Below, piece by piece: positions 1 through 5,554 of a DNA stretch of 6,012 nucleotides. Where the stretch lies: assembly GCA_013044085.1 (NCBI GenBank), contig JABEVI010000263.1, positions 1-6,012 of the forward strand, in the 5' to 3' direction. The stretch is from Steroidobacteraceae bacterium (GTDB lineage: Bacteria; Pseudomonadota; Gammaproteobacteria; Steroidobacterales; Steroidobacteraceae). The translations under genes and the position numbers were made by a program. Numbering within the stretch: the stretch's first letter is position 1; each line of letters opens with the position of its first letter. The notes under the pieces are model-generated. The model had not been told where the DNA came from. It ran no database searches and worked only from the letters and a program-made list of their open reading frames with translations.

Positions 1-194
1 ACGTACTCCTCCAAACGCGAGGTATCCGCATAACCGGTCGTCAACGCATGCCAGTCCGCAACGAAGAAATAGCATTCGTACTGGTATTGCAATTCAATCC
101 AGTTCTTGAGCGCACCGTGGAAATTACCGAGGTGCAACTGACCTGTCGGACGCATTCCGGACAACACACGTCGATTCAGTGCGGTTGAACTCAT
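1..194 (-). CDS. trpS: Tryptophan--tRNA ligase, N-terminal part (runs off left edge)
   Basis: This is the beginning of tryptophanyl-tRNA synthetase, a class I cytoplasmic enzyme that activates tryptophan with ATP and loads it on tRNA-Trp. Sixty-four complete codons are present. The peptide begins MSSTALNRRVLSGMRPTGQL and continues into HLGN at residues 21-24, the bacterial TrpS version of the class I HIGH signature, within PTGQLHLGN (16-24). It then reads GALKNWIELQ and a YFFVADWHAL strand, both typical of TrpS. The KMSKS loop and anticodon-binding part lie outside the window. The ATG at 194-192 overlaps the stop of the upstream protease gene in an ATGA arrangement (191-194), so translation is probably coupled. 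A weak GGAA about 7 bases upstream (205-202) could act as ribosome binding site. Identification is by motif and sequence recognition and is firm despite the truncation. Confidence 0.95.
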   Translation of the reverse strand, partial: MSSTALNRRVLSGMRPTGQLHLGNFHGALKNWIELQYQYECYFFVADWHALTTGYADTSRLEEY

Positions 195-847
195 GCGGAA
201 TTTCCAATCAACAGTCCGATGACCTGCCCGACCAGGCGATAGGCTGGATCGAACAGCCAGCCGAAGAGCCCGAACGCCGTGAGCCCCAGCACGATCAGGA
301 ATCCGATCGGCTCGATACGCTCGAGCCGCAACGAGAAGCGTGGCGGCAGCAGACCCGCGAGCACCCGACCGCCGTCGAGCGGCGGGATCGGCAGCAGGTT
401 GAACAACGCCAGCACGACATTGATGAGGATACCGGCCTGCGCCATCAGCGCGACCCAGCCGACGACGGTCAGGGAACCGTTCAAACGGGCGACCAAGCCC
501 AGCACGGCGCACCACAGAGCCGCCATCGCCAGATTGGCCGCCGGTCCGGCAAGCGCCACCCAGATCATCGAGCGGCGCGGATCGCGCAAGGAACGCAGCG
601 CGACGGGCACAGGCTTCGCCCAGCCAAACAGCGGTCCACCGAAAGCGAGCAGCAGGCCCGGGACCAGGACCGTACCGACCGGGTCGATGTGCCGCAACGG
701 ATTCAGACTCAGACGACCCAGTAATTCGGCCGTACGGTCACCGAAGTAGCGCGCCGCCCAACCGTGCGCCACCTCGTGCAAGGTGATCGCGAATAGGACA
801 GGAATTGCCCAGATCGAGATCTTGGTGAGAAATACTGTGAAATTCAA
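191..847 (-). CDS. Site-2 protease family (M50) intramembrane zinc metalloprotease
   Basis: A small polytopic membrane protein of 218 residues from the compact M50B-like branch of the site-2 protease family, whose members cleave within membranes. Visible signatures are HEVAH at residues 24-28 (two zinc-ligand His and catalytic Glu) in the first hydrophobic segment, GPAANL at 101-106, and NLLPIPPLDGG at 150-160, where D158 is the expected third zinc ligand. About four to five further hydrophobic segments follow. There is no PDZ domain, so it is not RseP. The substrate is unknown. The reading frame has no upstream ATG: a TAA lies two codons before the chosen TTG (847-845), and the next internal ATG is far past the catalytic motif, so TTG is the best start. 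A weak GAG (858-856) sits 8 bases upstream. It lies between yciO and trpS, a known gammaproteobacterial order, and its TGA overlaps the trpS ATG. Confidence 0.93.
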   Translation of the reverse strand: MNFTVFLTKISIWAIPVLFAITLHEVAHGWAARYFGDRTAELLGRLSLNPLRHIDPVGTVLVPGLLLAFGGPLFGWAKPVPVALRSLRDPRRSMIWVALAGPAANLAMAALWCAVLGLVARLNGSLTVVGWVALMAQAGILINVVLALFNLLPIPPLDGGRVLAGLLPPRFSLRLERIEPIGFLIVLGLTAFGLFGWLFDPAYRLVGQVIGLLIGNSA

Positions 848-860
848 TGCTTACACTCAT

Positions 861-866
861 TTTATA
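861..866 (-). promoter_or_regulatory. Possible -10 element upstream of the protease gene
   Basis: The 58-base gap between yciO and the protease gene contains an AT-rich patch, with TATAAA on the minus strand at 866-861 followed by AT. I see no convincing -35 hexamer at 16-18 bases. If used, transcription would begin only about 7 bases before the TTG start, which would suit a TTG codon poorly. Co-transcription from the yciO promoter is at least as likely. Confidence 0.25.
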
Positions 867-905
867 CGATTTAACTTTAAGAGCCGTGCCCGACTCCAGG
901 GACCA

Positions 906-1541
906 TTATACGGTTGCCGAGTCCACAAATGGGCTCACGTCGCCGCGACCGACCCGGACGACGGTCGCCCGTTCACCGGACAGGTCGATCACCGAGGTGG
1001 GGACCAGGCCGCAATTGCCGCCGTCGAGCACCATGTCGACACGGTTGCCCAGCGTCTCGTGGATCTCCCGGGCATCGGTACGCGGCAAATCTTCGCCGGG
1101 CAGCAGCAAGGTCGAACTCATGATCGGCTCGCCCATCTCGGCGAGCAACAACCCGGTGACCGGATGAGCGGGCACCCGCAGGCCGATGGTGCCGCGCCGT
1201 TCGTGTTTCAACCGACGCGGCGTTTCCTTCGAGGCCTTGAGAATGAAGGTGTATGGCCCGGGTGTCGAGGCTCGCAACAGCCGATACTGCCAGTTGGCCA
1301 CCAACGCGTATTTGGCCACCTCGGCCAGGTCCCGGCATACGAGCGTGAAGTGATGATGCCGATCCACCGCGCGTATCTCGCTGATGCGCGCGAGCGCCGC
1401 CTTATCCCCGATGTGGCAGCCAAGCGCATAGCACGAGTCCGTCGGATAGACGATCACGCCTCCGCCGCGTAGGACCTCGACCGCCTGACGCACGTAGCGC
1501 TGCTGCGGCGAGACCGGGTGCAGTTGCAGATAAATGCTCAT
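906..1541 (-). CDS. yciO: YciO-type TsaC/Sua5/YrdC family protein
   Basis: A 211-residue cytoplasmic protein of the YrdC/Sua5/YciO family. The canonical members TsaC and Sua5 make threonylcarbamoyl-AMP for the t6A modification of tRNA. This one resembles E. coli YciO across its length: LHPVSPQQR at the start, GGVIVYPTDSCYALGC at 27-42, FTLVCRDL at 65-72, TPGPYTFILKASKETPRR at 93-110, TIGLRVPAHP at 118-127, STLLLPG at 143-149 and TSVIDLSG near 182-189. As in YciO, the TsaC/Sua5 K-x-R and S-x-N motifs are not recognisable: the N position falls in the STLLLPG loop as Leu, and the equivalent of K-x-R reads IRAVDR. It may therefore not be the main t6A enzyme. The ATG at 1541-1539 matches the YciO N-terminus. 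No clear Shine-Dalgarno precedes it, and a -10-like TATTAT lies only about 12 bases upstream. It heads the leftward unit with the protease gene and trpS. Confidence 0.93.
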   Translation of the reverse strand: MSIYLQLHPVSPQQRYVRQAVEVLRGGGVIVYPTDSCYALGCHIGDKAALARISEIRAVDRHHHFTLVCRDLAEVAKYALVANWQYRLLRASTPGPYTFILKASKETPRRLKHERRGTIGLRVPAHPVTGLLLAEMGEPIMSSTLLLPGEDLPRTDAREIHETLGNRVDMVLDGGNCGLVPTSVIDLSGERATVVRVGRGDVSPFVDSATV

Positions 1542-1551
1542 ATTCGTCGGC

Positions 1552-1558
1552 TATAATA
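1552..1558. promoter_or_regulatory. Overlapping divergent -10 elements between yciO and yciB
   Basis: A perfect TATAAT occupies 1552-1557 on the plus strand. The same bases shifted by one read TATTAT (5 of 6 to consensus) on the minus strand at 1558-1553. The plus-strand hexamer ends 6 bases before the yciB ATG at 1564, so initiation at the usual 6-8 bases downstream would fall on or next to the A of the ATG, giving a leaderless yciB mRNA. On the minus strand, initiation near 1546 would leave about 5 bases before the yciO ATG. Neither direction has an obvious -35 hexamer (GATAAA at 1529-1534 for the plus strand). The assignment is pattern-based. Confidence 0.6.
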
Positions 1559-1563
1559 CCTGG

Positions 1564-2121
1564 ATGAACCAACTGCTCGAGTGGTTGCCACTGCTGTTTT
1601 TTTTCGTCGTGTTCAAGGTGCGCGGCATCTATTGGGCCACCGCGGCGCTGATGCTCGCCTGCGTCGGCCTGGCCATTGCGCACCGCATGCGCACCGGCAG
1701 GTACAAGGCCATGCACGTGGTAACGGCGGCGGTCGCGCTCGCCCTTGGAGCCTTGACGCTGCTGCTGCATGACCAGCGCTTCATTCAGTGGAAGCCGACC
1801 CTGCTTTTCGGCGCCGCCGCGCTCGTCTTCCTCGCCAGTTCCTTCGTCGGCCCGCAACCGCTCGCGCGCCGCATGCTGGAAGGCGCTTTCGGCGGTGAGA
1901 GCCTGGCCGTCGAGCCGCGGGTCTGGGCGATCATCAACGCCCTGTGGACACTGTGGTTCGCGACGCTCGCCGGCTTGAACGTATACGTCGCACGGCATTT
2001 TTCCGCGGCTTTTTGGGTGAATTTTCACGTCTTCGGGGTCTCGATCGCCACATTGGTGTTCATGCTGCCCCAGGTCTTCTGGCTGGCCTCGCGCACCAAG
2101 CCGGTCGCGGACGGAGCCTGA
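1564..2121 (+). CDS. yciB: YciB/IspZ inner membrane-spanning protein (septation protein A family)
   Basis: A 185-residue inner membrane protein of the YciB (IspZ, septation protein A) family. Family members have been linked to cell envelope synthesis, elongation and division, with no defined biochemical activity. Hydrophobic segments lie at about 6-18, 22-39, 51-68, 79-95, 121-142 and 150-173. Family hallmarks are the opening MNQLLEWLPLLFFFVVFK, the GIYWATAALM segment, RFIQWKPTLLFG at 72-83 and the WAIINALW/NVYVA region at 121-143. Length is close to the E. coli protein of about 179 residues. An in-frame ATG at 1534 would add ten residues, but it lies upstream of the TATAAT at 1552 and overlaps yciO. 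The ATG at 1564 fits the family N-terminus. No Shine-Dalgarno precedes it, consistent with a leaderless message. A run of eight T at 1597-1604 encodes the FFF. bolA follows after 6 bases. Confidence 0.94.
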   Translation: MNQLLEWLPLLFFFVVFKVRGIYWATAALMLACVGLAIAHRMRTGRYKAMHVVTAAVALALGALTLLLHDQRFIQWKPTLLFGAAALVFLASSFVGPQPLARRMLEGAFGGESLAVEPRVWAIINALWTLWFATLAGLNVYVARHFSAAFWVNFHVFGVSIATLVFMLPQVFWLASRTKPVADGA

Positions 2122-2127
2122 ACCGGC

Positions 2128-2397
2128 ATGTCGGACCCGACCCGAGAACAACGTTTGCGCGCCTGCTTGGAAGCGGCCTTTGCGCCCCGCGCGCTCAGCG
2201 TCCTCGACGACAGTGCACGGCATGCCGGACACGCCGGCGCAGCCGGTGGCATGGGACATTTCCGGATTTCCATCGTTGCCGACGCCTTCGCCGGACTCTC
2301 ACCGCTCGCACGCCATCGCCGGGTCTACGCGGCGCTCGGCGATCTCTTGCGCACCGACATCCACGCACTGACCATCGACGCGCGCCCGCCCCCCTGA
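2128..2397 (+). CDS. bolA: BolA family protein
   Basis: An 89-residue BolA-fold protein. BolA proteins pair with monothiol glutaredoxins to bind a [2Fe-2S] cluster, and in E. coli BolA also acts in morphology and stress-linked transcription. The family core is complete: the first helix RLRACLEAAF, then VLDDSARHAGHAG at 25-37, GHFRISIVADAF at 43-54, the RHRRVYAAL helix at 62-70, and DIHALTIDA at 77-85. H32, H35 and H44 lie in the loop where cluster ligands are found in BolA1-type proteins, and H63 is the conserved His of the RHR element. The ATG comes 6 bases after the yciB stop. A GGAG at 2113-2116, inside the end of yciB, lies 11 bases upstream, so co-transcription and coupling with yciB are likely. 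An intrinsic terminator follows. The general BolA assignment is firm; the exact subtype (BolA versus IbaG-like) is inferred from the His-rich loop. Confidence 0.92.
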   Translation: MSDPTREQRLRACLEAAFAPRALSVLDDSARHAGHAGAAGGMGHFRISIVADAFAGLSPLARHRRVYAALGDLLRTDIHALTIDARPPP

Positions 2398-2422
2398 GAA
2401 GCGGCGGGCCGCCCACGGCAGG

Positions 2423-2451
2423 CGCACAACCGCCCGTGTGCGGATTGTTTT
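2423..2451 (+). terminator. Probable Rho-independent terminator after bolA
   Basis: A perfect 6-bp stem, CGCACA (2423-2428) with TGTGCG (2437-2442), encloses an 8-base loop and is followed by GATTGTTTT ending at 2451. It begins 26 bases after the bolA stop. The stem is short and the T-run is interrupted by one G, so efficiency may be partial. The T-run overlaps the -35 hexamer of the next promoter. Confidence 0.55.
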
Positions 2452-2479
2452 GGCACCCGGACCCGGCTCAGGCTACACT
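2450..2479 (+). promoter_or_regulatory. Sigma-70-type promoter for the PPIase lipoprotein gene
   Basis: TTGGCA at 2450-2455 (5 of 6 to the -35 consensus) and TACACT at 2474-2479 (4 of 6 to the -10 consensus) are separated by 18 bases. Initiation would fall near 2486, giving a leader of about 96 bases before the ATG at 2582. It lies directly after the bolA terminator, so the gene is probably expressed independently of yciB-bolA. Confidence 0.55.
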
Positions 2480-2547
2480 CTGGCCGCCGGAGGTGAGGGC
2501 CAGGCGCCGACACTTCGGTTCTGTCCGGACTCCCGGCCTCCCAGGCC
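2480..2547 (+). other. Structured leader upstream of the PPIase gene (three small hairpins)
   Basis: Three consecutive inverted repeats lie in the predicted 5' leader: CTGGCC (2480-2485) with GGCCAG (2498-2503); CCGACA (2507-2512) with TGTCCGG (2522-2528, one bulged base); and GGCCT (2535-2539) with AGGCC (2543-2547). None is followed by a T-run. High GC makes chance hairpins common, and I recognise no known riboswitch or leader family here. Confidence 0.3.
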
Positions 2548-2571
2548 AAGGGTTCTTCTCCTTCAAGATCC

Positions 2572-2576
2572 GAGGG
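2572..2576 (+). promoter_or_regulatory. Ribosome binding site of the PPIase gene
   Basis: GAGGG lies 5 bases before the ATG at 2582. It supports this start over an in-frame GTG/TTG-type extension reaching back to 2438, whose extra 48 codons would lie across the promoter and leader and would hide the signal peptide. Confidence 0.7.
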
Positions 2577-2581
2577 TTTAC

Positions 2582-3439
2582 ATGCAGCAAATTCTCCCGT
2601 CGGCGCGAACGCGCCTGTGTGTCGCGGCCGTGCTCCTGTTTTCTCTGTCCTCGTTGACGGCTTGCGCCAAGAAACCGCAGACCGCGGCGCCGACCGCCGC
2701 CAACCCGGCCAAAAACGCCGTCGCGACGGTCAATGGCGCGGTGATCTCCCGCGACGCCTACGACTTCTACGTCAAATCCCTGACCGGCGGCAAGGATCCG
2801 TCGCAGTTGACGCCCGATCAGCGCAACCAGGTGCTCGACGAAATGATCGGCATGCAGTTGATGGCGCAACAAGCCGTCAAGGACAACCTGCAAAAAGACC
2901 CCGGCACCGCGGCCAAGCTCGATGTGGCCCGCATGCACCTGCTGGCCGATGCCGAATCGCAGAACTTCCTCAAGGACAAGGAACCGACCGAGCAGGAAAT
3001 GCAGGCCGAATACGCCGCCGCCATCTCGAAGATGGACAAGGTCGAATATCACGCGCGGCACATCCTCGTCGCCCACAAGGATCTGGCGATCGCCTTGATC
3101 AAGCGGCTGAAGGCCGGGGCGAACTTCGCGGCGCTCGCAAAGGCCAACTCGATCGACAGTTCCAAGACGAACGGGGGCGATCTCGGGTGGTTCCAGGCTT
3201 CGCGCATGGTGCCGTCGTTTGCGGCCGCCCTGCGCACGCTGAAGAAGGGTGAGATCACCCCGCAGCCCGTGCATACGCAATTCGGCTGGCACATCATCCA
3301 GCTGCTCGACACGAGGCCGGTGACGCCGCCGCCGTTCGCCGAGGTCAAAGGACAGGTCGCCAATCTCGTTCTGCAGAAGAAACTGCAGGCGTACGTCAAT
3401 CAGCTGAAGAAGACCGCGACGATCCAAAAGAGCCTCTGA
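2582..3439 (+). CDS. Peptidylprolyl isomerase lipoprotein, parvulin (PpiC/PrsA/SurA-like)
   Basis: A 285-residue exported foldase. Residues 1-28 form a lipoprotein signal: basic R9 and R11, a hydrophobic core, and the lipobox LTAC with C28 as the lipidated cysteine. Ala follows at +2, so by E. coli rules it would be sent to the outer membrane. A low-complexity Ala/Pro/Lys linker (29-46) leads to a SurA-N-like helical region, roughly 47-150, beginning VATVNGAVISRDAYDFYV. The rotamase domain is about 155-245: YHARHILVAH at 156-165, GGDLGWF at 198-204, MVPSFAAAL at 209-217 and FGWHIIQLLD at 234-243, all parvulin hallmarks. A C-terminal helical tail follows. It probably assists folding of envelope or outer membrane proteins; clients are unknown. 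It lies downstream of bolA with its own promoter and converges on ligA. It is shorter than SurA and has only one parvulin domain, so it is not SurA, and it lacks the transmembrane anchor of PpiD. Confidence 0.93.
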   Translation: MQQILPSARTRLCVAAVLLFSLSSLTACAKKPQTAAPTAANPAKNAVATVNGAVISRDAYDFYVKSLTGGKDPSQLTPDQRNQVLDEMIGMQLMAQQAVKDNLQKDPGTAAKLDVARMHLLADAESQNFLKDKEPTEQEMQAEYAAAISKMDKVEYHARHILVAHKDLAIALIKRLKAGANFAALAKANSIDSSKTNGGDLGWFQASRMVPSFAAALRTLKKGEITPQPVHTQFGWHIIQLLDTRPVTPPPFAEVKGQVANLVLQKKLQAYVNQLKKTATIQKSL

Positions 3440-3445
3440 ACTCGA

Positions 3446-3503
3446 GGCGGCGGGAGGGGAAACGGGGGCGGCCGCGTGTGGGCGCCCCCATCCCCTCGCC
3501 GCC
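3446..3503. terminator. Long GC-rich hairpin between convergent genes, likely bidirectional terminator
   Basis: The left arm GGCGGCG (3446-3452) plus AGGGGA (3455-3460) pairs with TCCCCT (3491-3496) plus CGCCGCC (3497-3503), giving 13 bp with a 2-base bulge at 3453-3454. An inner stem GGGGGCG (3464-3470) pairs perfectly with CGCCCCC (3483-3489) and closes a 12-base loop. No T-run lies on either side, so it is not a textbook intrinsic terminator. It fills the whole gap between the PPIase stop (3439) and the ligA stop (3508-3510) and could stop or stabilise both transcripts. Confidence 0.55.
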
Positions 3504-3507
3504 GCGC

Positions 3508-5541
3508 TCAGCTCGCGAGCAGCTTCTCGAAAGCCTCTTCATCGAGGATGGGCACCCCCAAGGCCTGCGCCTTCTCGATCTTAGACCCCGGATCAACGCC
3601 AGAAACCAGATAATCGGTGCGCTTCGATACGCTCGTCGAGACCTTGGCGCCACGCGCCGCGATCGCGGCCGTCGCGGACTCGCGGGTATACCGGCTGAGT
3701 GCGCCGGTGAGCACGAAAACCTTGCCGACCAACCTGCCCTCGTGCTTGCGTGCCGCCGTGAGCCGTGTCCAGTGGATGCCGTGCGCGAGCAAGCGCTCGA
3801 GGATGACCGTGTTCTCGGGATCATGAAAGTATCCGACCACATTCGCCGCCACGATCGGACCGACGTCGGGCACGGACTGAATCTCGCCGGGTGTGGCGCC
3901 GCGCAGGGGCCCCAACTCGCCGAAGTGTTCGGCGAGCGCCGCCGCGGTCGCTTCACCCACATCGCGAATTCCGAGGGCGTTTAAAAATCGCGGCAATGTC
4001 GTGCTCTTCGCCGCCTCGATCGAGGCGAGCAGCTTGCGCGCCGACCTCTCGCCCATGCGCTCGATCTTCGCGAGCGCATGCAAATCCAGATCGAACAGAT
4101 CCGCGGGCGTGCGCACCAGATCCGCCTCGACGAGCCGGTCGACCAATTTCTCACCGAGCCCGCGGATGTCGAGCGCGCGCCGCGAGGCGAAGTGCTTGAT
4201 TTCCTCCCTGCGCTGCGCGGCGCACCGCCGTCCGCCGGTACATCGAGCCACCGCTTGATCGCCCGACCGTTCGACCGCGGACCCGCACACCGGACAAAAC
4301 ATCGGCAGTTCGATGGGTGGCGCCACCACCGCTCGATATTCGCGGAGAACCTCGACGACCTCGGGAATCACGTCTCCGGCACGGCGTACCACGACGGTAT
4401 CGCCGACACGAACGTCCTTGCGGCGCAATTCCTCGATGTTGTGCAGGGTCGCATTGCTGACCGTCACCCCACCGACCTGCACGGGATCCAGCCGCGCAAC
4501 GGGCGTCATCGCGCCAGTACGCCCCACCTGGAACTCGACACCCCGCACCTTGGTCAGCGCCTCTTCGGCCGGAAATTTGTGCGCGATGGCCCAGCGTGGC
4601 GCCCGTGACACGAATCCAAGTTCCCTTTGCGCCCCGAAGTCATCCACCTTGTAGACGACACCGTCGATTTGATAGGCAAGCTGGTGGCGGACCTGGCCGA
4701 TCTGGCGAAAATATTCCAAGCAGCCCTCGATCGATTCGACGGTGCGCACGAGGGGGCACACCCTCAAGCCCAGACGCCGCAGTTCCTCGAGAAGTTCCCC
4801 CTGCCGCCCGGGCAGCGACCCTCCCTGGACCTCGCCGACTCCGTAAGCGAACAGGTCGAGAGGACGCGCCGCGCTGATCCGCGGATCGAGCTGGCGCAAG
4901 CTGCCGGCGGCGGCGTTGCGCGGATTGACGAACGGCTTCTCGCCGCGCTCCGTCGCCTGCTCGTTGAAGCGGCGAAATCCGGCGATCGGCATGAACACTT
5001 CGCCGCGGACCTCGAGCACTCTCGGAGGCTTGTCGGTGCGCAGCCTGAGCGGCAGGGAGCGGATGGTCTTCAGGTTGGCGGTGATGTCCTCGCCCTTCTC
5101 GCCGTCACCGCGCGTCGCCGCGCGTGCGTAGTGACCGTCCAGATAGGTCACATTGACGGCAAGGCCATCGAGCTTCGGTTCGACGCAGTAGCGCAGCGAC
5201 GCCATGTGCGCCAGGCGCTCACGAATGCGCCGGTCGAAATCGCGCACTTCGGCTTCGCTGAAGGCATTATCCAAAGACAGCATCGGCAGGCCGTGCCGCA
5301 GCTCCGCGAACGCCGCAGCCGGCGCGGTTCCCACCCGTTGCGTCGGCGAGTCCGGCGTCGCCAGCTGCGGGAAACGCGACTCCAACTCCTGCAGTTCCCG
5401 CAAGCGCAAATCGTATTCGCCGTCCGGCACCTCCGATGAGTCGAGCACGTAGTAGCTGTGGTTATACCGCTCGATCAACCGGCGCAATAGCTCCGCCCGC
5501 TGGACAATCGCTTCGGGAGCAAGGTTCTCGTGTGCCGTCAT
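3508..5541 (-). CDS. ligA: NAD(+)-dependent DNA ligase LigA
   Basis: The essential replicative ligase that seals nicks in DNA using NAD+, releasing AMP and NMN. At 677 residues it is full length (E. coli LigA is 671). Domain Ia is seen in RYNHSYYVLDSSEVPDGEYD (25-44). The adenylation domain carries EPKLDG at 121-126 with catalytic K123, and TRGDGEKGEDIT at 143-153. The OB-fold region includes QVGRTGAMTPVA at 338-349. A Cys4 zinc finger uses C416, C419, C434 and C440. Helix-hairpin-helix repeats span about 450-575, and a BRCT domain covers about 603-677, starting GKVFVLTG. The frame is open 42 codons further upstream inside zipA, but the ATG at 5541-5539 fits the family N-terminus. It lies 13 bases after the zipA stop with no strong Shine-Dalgarno, so coupling with zipA is likely. 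It ends facing the PPIase gene. Confidence 0.97.
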   Translation of the reverse strand: MTAHENLAPEAIVQRAELLRRLIERYNHSYYVLDSSEVPDGEYDLRLRELQELESRFPQLATPDSPTQRVGTAPAAAFAELRHGLPMLSLDNAFSEAEVRDFDRRIRERLAHMASLRYCVEPKLDGLAVNVTYLDGHYARAATRGDGEKGEDITANLKTIRSLPLRLRTDKPPRVLEVRGEVFMPIAGFRRFNEQATERGEKPFVNPRNAAAGSLRQLDPRISAARPLDLFAYGVGEVQGGSLPGRQGELLEELRRLGLRVCPLVRTVESIEGCLEYFRQIGQVRHQLAYQIDGVVYKVDDFGAQRELGFVSRAPRWAIAHKFPAEEALTKVRGVEFQVGRTGAMTPVARLDPVQVGGVTVSNATLHNIEELRRKDVRVGDTVVVRRAGDVIPEVVEVLREYRAVVAPPIELPMFCPVCGSAVERSGDQAVARCTGGRRCAAQRREEIKHFASRRALDIRGLGEKLVDRLVEADLVRTPADLFDLDLHALAKIERMGERSARKLLASIEAAKSTTLPRFLNALGIRDVGEATAAALAEHFGELGPLRGATPGEIQSVPDVGPIVAANVVGYFHDPENTVILERLLAHGIHWTRLTAARKHEGRLVGKVFVLTGALSRYTRESATAAIAARGAKVSTSVSKRTDYLVSGVDPGSKIEKAQALGVPILDEEAFEKLLAS

Positions 5542-5554
5542 CGTCGCCGGCCGC

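Noticed and set aside
179..724. 181-codon open frame on the plus strand opposite the protease gene
   Set aside because: Composed mostly of Gln/Arg/Asp/Glu/His, the expected complement of a hydrophobic membrane protein gene read backwards.
783..1472. 229-codon open frame on the plus strand opposite yciO
   Set aside because: Low-complexity His/Arg/Gln-rich translation, antisense to yciO and crossing the gap to the protease gene. No family resemblance.
1534..1563. Ten-residue extension of YciB from an upstream ATG
   Set aside because: It places TATAAT inside the gene and overlaps the yciO start. Family proteins start at the residue equivalent to ATG 1564. Only mapped 5' ends would settle it.
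1402..2259. 285-codon open frame on the minus strand opposite yciB and bolA
   Set aside because: It overlaps yciO, the divergent promoter, yciB and bolA. Its composition is typical of an antisense shadow.
2438..2581. 48-codon N-terminal extension of the PPIase
   Set aside because: It would start inside the terminator/promoter region and bury the lipoprotein signal. ATG at 2582 has a good ribosome binding site and a signal peptide directly after it.
2468..3427. 319-codon open frame on the minus strand opposite the PPIase gene
   Set aside because: Arg/Gly/Leu-rich translation without recognisable domains, fully antisense to a well-supported parvulin gene. This is a codon-position shadow common in GC-rich DNA.
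4627..5439. 270-codon open frame on the plus strand opposite ligA
   Set aside because: Antisense to the adenylation domain of ligA, rich in Arg/Gln/Leu, with no recognisable motif.
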